Origin: Bryobacteraceae bacterium
Lineage (GTDB): Bacteria > Acidobacteriota > Terriglobia > Bryobacterales > Bryobacteraceae
Length of the DNA: 9,078 nucleotides
NCBI GenBank assembly: GCA_025929455.1
Contig: JAICMB010000101.1
Span: forward strand, 1 to 9,078
Direction of reading: 5' to 3'
The notes beneath the pieces are model-generated. The model did no database searches. It saw nothing but the letters and a program-made list of their open reading frames with translations, and had not been told where the DNA came from. Position numbers and translations under genes: made by a program. Numbering within the stretch: position 1 is the stretch's first letter; every line of letters starts with the position of its first letter. Shown in pieces: positions 5,723 to 9,078 of this stretch.

Positions 5723-7969
5723 ACAGCACAGTGCCTGCCGTCCAGCAACACTCTCACAAAACCGCACAGGCCGATTGCCAATCGGCCGCAGGTTAACAAC
5801 CTGCCCCACGTCATCTTGCTAGCGGCGCTCTGCGTTGCCCCCGCCTTCGCCCAAAGCCCCGACGCCTGCGCCGCGCTCCGCCATCACGGCCAGTTCGACG
5901 CCGCGCAATCGTGCTACACGCGCCTCGCCGCCAGCCCCAACCCCGCCCTTCGCGCCGAAGGCCTCTGGCATCTCGAACGCTGGCAAGACGCCAACACCGC
6001 CTTCCGCGCCGCCGTCGCCGCGCACCCCGATGACGATAACCTGCGCGTCCGCTGGGGACTGCTCTATCTCGACCACTGGCAAGACCAGGATGCCGCTAAG
6101 CTCTTCCAGGAAGCCCTCAAAATCAACGAAGGCAACGCGCAAGCCTGGCTCGGCCTCGCGCGCGCCGCCGGCGAGTTCAGCGCCAAAGCCGTCGAGTACG
6201 CCGAAAAGGCCGCGCAGCTCGATCCCAAGCTCGCCGCCGCGCACGAACTCCTCGCCTCGCTCGCGCTCGAAGACTCCGATCCGAAAAAGGCCGCCGCCGA
6301 AGCCGACAACGCGATCGCCATCGATCCCGAAGCGCTCGACGCCATGGCCGTCCACGCCACCATCGACTTCCTCGCCGACAAAACCGATTCGCCCTGGCCC
6401 GCGCGCATCCTGAAAATCAATCCCGTTTACGGTGAAGCCTACGCCAGCGCCGCCCGCATCCTCGTCATCAACCGCCGCTACATCGAAGGCATCGCGCTCT
6501 ACCGCAAAGCGCTCGAACTCAACCCGCGCCTCTGGTACGCGCACAGCGAACTCGGCATCAACCTCATGCGCCTCGGCCAGCAGCAGGACGCGCGCCGCGA
6601 ACTCGAAACCGCCTACAACAACGGTTACAAAGACCCCGCCACCACCAACTCACTCACGCTGCTCGACAGCTATAAGAATTTCGTCACCGTCCGCACACCG
6701 CACGGCATTCTGCGCCTGCACAAAAAAGAATCCGCGCTGCTTGCACCCTACTTCGAAGAGGAACTCGAACGCTGCATCGCGACCTATAACAAGAAGTACG
6801 GCTTCGCGCCGAAAGGCCCCGTGCAGATCGAGGTCTATCCCGACCACGAAGACTTCGCCGTGCGCACCATGGGCATGCCCGGACTTGGCGCGCTGGGCGT
6901 CACTTTCGGAAGCGTCGTCGCCATGGACAGTCCGTCAGGCCGCCCGCCCGGCAGCTTCCATTGGGCCAGCACGCTGTGGCATGAAATGAGTCACGTCTAC
7001 GTGCTGCAGGCTACCAATCACCGCGTGCCGCGCTGGTTCACCGAAGGTATGGCCGTCTATGAAGAGACCGCCACCTCGCCCGATTGGGGCGATCGTCTCG
7101 ACCCCGGCACCATCGACGCACTCGCCAAAAAGAAACTGCTGCCCGTCGCGGAACTCGATCGCGGTTTCATACGTCCGTCCTATCCATCGCAGGTCGTCGT
7201 GTCGTATTTTCAGGCGGGCAAAATCTGCCAGTTCATCGCGGGCAAATGGGGCTATTCTAAGCTGCTCGACATGATGTACGTGTTTGCGAAAAACGGCACC
7301 ACGCCGCAAGCGATTCAGACACTCGGCCTCACGCCCGAACAATTCGATCAGCAGTTCTTCGCGTGGCTCGACAAACAGACCGGCAAAACTGTTTCAGCAT
7401 TTGCGGAGTGGAAAAAAGATATGACGGCCCTGCTTGTAGCCGACAAGGAAAAACACTACGACGAGGTCATAGCGAAGGGTCCCGCCATTCGCGACATGTA
7501 CCCCGATTATGTTGAGCCCGGCAACGCCTACGACGCACTCGCCGACGCCTACATCGCGAAAGGCGAAAAAGCGAAAGCCCGCGAAGAGCTCGAGCGTTAC
7601 AGCGCCATCGGCGGCCGCAGCCCGCGTCTCATCAAATCGCTTGCAGCCTTCGAAGCCGAAGCCGGCGACAAGAAAAAAGCCGCCGTCACGCTCACACGCC
7701 TGCTCTACATTTATCCCGAAGACACCGAATTGCATAGGCGCCTCGGCTCGCTCTTGCTCGACACCGGCGATCCCACCGCCGCCGTCCGCGAGTTCCGCGC
7801 CGAGCTCGCCACCAACCCCGTCGATACCGCGCAAGCGCATTACGATCTCGCTCGCGCGCTGCACCAGGCCGCCCGCAACGACGCTGCTCGCGACGAAGTG
7901 CTGGCTGCCCTCGAGACCGCTCCCAATTTCAAACCCGCGCAGCAATTACTCTTGGAATTAGCTAAATAA
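5429..7969 (+). CDS. TPR-repeat protein with Peptidase-MA-like gluzincin domain, N-terminus disrupted by RAYT element
   Basis: The open frame has 846 residues, but residues 1-127 are antisense RAYT/REP sequence; native sequence resumes at 5810 (residue 128) in the middle of a signal peptide (VILLAALCVAPAFAQ). TPR-like helices follow (about 140-350), e.g. KAVEYAEKAAQLDPKLAAAH and YRKALELNPRLWYAHSELG. A zinc metallopeptidase domain has H518-E-M-S-H522 (6980-6994) and the third ligand candidate E539 in WFTEGMA (7043-7045), the gluzincin pattern of the DUF1570/Peptidase_MA group. More TPRs run from about 695 to the end. Joined to its 5' end at 5066 the native protein would be 747 residues and secreted. 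Whether it is still made depends on re-initiation: GTG 5429 follows the TAA at 5423-5425 and has GGGAG ten bases upstream. MoxR starts one base after the stop. Peptidase role is inferred from motifs. Confidence 0.8.
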   Translation: MHMIRHHNIAVKLKLAQRVRPILDRVDHKLRDLRHLQVSRSRLCPIEDAVHRDKRLPGGQLRREMPINGKTPGQTPCEKHRPVDRVQMRQTSSVEGVHTAQCLPSSNTLTKPHRPIANRPQVNNLPHVILLAALCVAPAFAQSPDACAALRHHGQFDAAQSCYTRLAASPNPALRAEGLWHLERWQDANTAFRAAVAAHPDDDNLRVRWGLLYLDHWQDQDAAKLFQEALKINEGNAQAWLGLARAAGEFSAKAVEYAEKAAQLDPKLAAAHELLASLALEDSDPKKAAAEADNAIAIDPEALDAMAVHATIDFLADKTDSPWPARILKINPVYGEAYASAARILVINRRYIEGIALYRKALELNPRLWYAHSELGINLMRLGQQQDARRELETAYNNGYKDPATTNSLTLLDSYKNFVTVRTPHGILRLHKKESALLAPYFEEELERCIATYNKKYGFAPKGPVQIEVYPDHEDFAVRTMGMPGLGALGVTFGSVVAMDSPSGRPPGSFHWASTLWHEMSHVYVLQATNHRVPRWFTEGMAVYEETATSPDWGDRLDPGTIDALAKKKLLPVAELDRGFIRPSYPSQVVVSYFQAGKICQFIAGKWGYSKLLDMMYVFAKNGTTPQAIQTLGLTPEQFDQQFFAWLDKQTGKTVSAFAEWKKDMTALLVADKEKHYDEVIAKGPAIRDMYPDYVEPGNAYDALADAYIAKGEKAKAREELERYSAIGGRSPRLIKSLAAFEAEAGDKKKAAVTLTRLLYIYPEDTELHRRLGSLLLDTGDPTAAVREFRAELATNPVDTAQAHYDLARALHQAARNDAARDEVLAALETAPNFKPAQQLLLELAK
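5769..5809 (-). repeat. Right REP arm of the RAYT element
   Basis: On the plus strand it reads GGCCGATT-GCC-AATCGGCC then CAGGTT-AAC-AACCTG then CCCCAC, the inverted match of the left arm with changes confined to the loops. On the minus strand it starts GTGG at 5809. In the plus-strand host frame it is read as RPIANRPQVNNLPH directly before the resumed signal sequence. Confidence 0.92.
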
Positions 7970-7970
7970 C

Positions 7971-8986
<1,016 letters not shown>

Positions 8987-8990
<4 letters not shown>

Positions 8991-9078
8991 AGTCATCGAC
9001 CAGGTCAGATGTGGCGCAACCAGTCTTGCTGGTTGCGATTCCGCGAACCAGCACTAGACCACTGCCAATCCTCGATCC
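8987..9078 (+). CDS. Start of the next operon gene, partial (probably DUF58 by context)
   Basis: ATG 8987 overlaps the MoxR stop and the frame stays open for 30 codons to the window edge. In MoxR operons the next gene is usually a DUF58 protein, and the last visible residues (PILD) resemble the short lead before the DUF58 core, but the core is outside the window. The first codons hold a GTGG-headed hairpin (9011-9037), so the early N-terminus (DVAQPVLLVAIPR) may be repeat-derived. Identity is context inference only. Confidence 0.5.
9011..9037 (+). repeat. GTGG-headed hairpin, candidate REP of a second family
   Basis: GTGG is followed by CGCAACCAG (9015-9023), loop TCTTG, and CTGGTTGCG (9029-9037), a perfect nine-base stem. 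A further CGCGAACCAG at 9042-9051 could pair with the same right-hand stem instead. The sequence is unrelated to the REP arms at 4047 and 5150. The tetranucleotide head plus palindrome is the general layout of RAYT-mobilised REPs. Confidence 0.55.

Larger units (their letters stand above)
5150..5809 (-). mobile_element. 660-base RAYT element with inverted REP ends
   Basis: The element is bounded by a 41-base arm at 5150-5190, starting GTGGGGCAGG, and its inverted counterpart at 5769-5809, ending CCTGCCCCAC. It carries one gene, a RAYT transposase on the minus strand. The length is 3 x 220, so the host frame is unchanged across it. No target duplication is evident, as expected for HUH single-strand transposition. 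It is inserted between codon 28 and the rest of the signal peptide of the TPR/gluzincin gene. The same arms without the gene form the 107-base repeat at 4047-4153 about 1 kb upstream. Confidence 0.88.

Noticed and set aside
5429..5809. First 127 residues of the 846-residue frame as a real domain
   Set aside because: They are the antisense reading of the RAYT gene and REP arm, open only because of GC-rich codon structure; no independent protein character.
5723..5809. RAYT start at GTG 5809
   Set aside because: This start lies in the REP arm and adds 29 residues of repeat-derived sequence not expected in the family; it is possible but less likely than GTG 5722.

Overview
The window is GC-rich and holds an accessory two-gene cassette on the minus strand, followed by a tightly packed plus-strand operon that runs off the right edge. 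The operon make-up (DUF4159 protein, von Willebrand A membrane protein, caspase-like protein, TPR/metallopeptidase protein, MoxR ATPase), the codon use and the style of repeat all suggest Acidobacteriota (Solibacter/Bryobacter-like). That assignment is recognition of style, not a database result.

Positions 1-923: a DUF433 / DUF5615 pair (antitoxin-like, PIN-like toxin candidate) reads leftward with a 4-base GTGA overlap. A degenerate direct repeat of about 44 bases flanks the pair, at 12-55 and 801-845. Positions 924-9078: DUF4159 protein (924-1736), VWA membrane protein (1759-4020), secreted caspase-like protein (4017-5069), secreted TPR/gluzincin protein (native start 5066, body 5810-7969), MoxR AAA+ ATPase (7971-8990) and the first 30 codons of another gene (from 8987, probably DUF58). 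Stop/start overlaps (ATGA at 4017, 5066 and 8987) and gaps of 1 to 22 bases indicate one transcript with translational coupling. MoxR, VWA and DUF58 proteins usually work together as a chaperone-like set acting on envelope or secreted proteins. Here the partners include a caspase-fold candidate and a zinc metallopeptidase candidate.

The most striking feature is a mobile-element story laid over the operon. A 660-base element at 5150-5809, with inverted 41-base REP arms beginning GTGG and a REP-associated tyrosine transposase (RAYT) gene on the minus strand, sits inside the signal-peptide region of the TPR/gluzincin gene. A 107-base derivative made only of the same two REP arms (4047-4153) sits in the signal-peptide region of the preceding caspase-like gene and is translated straight through. 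Both insertions keep the host frame, and removing either one on paper restores a normal signal peptide. The 660-base element adds a single in-frame stop (5423-5425), followed by a Shine-Dalgarno-like GGGAG and a GTG at 5429, so the downstream body might still be translated by re-initiation. A third hairpin of a different family, also headed by GTGG, lies in the first codons of the gene entering at the right edge. An 18-base unit repeated three times abuts the left end of the 660-base element.
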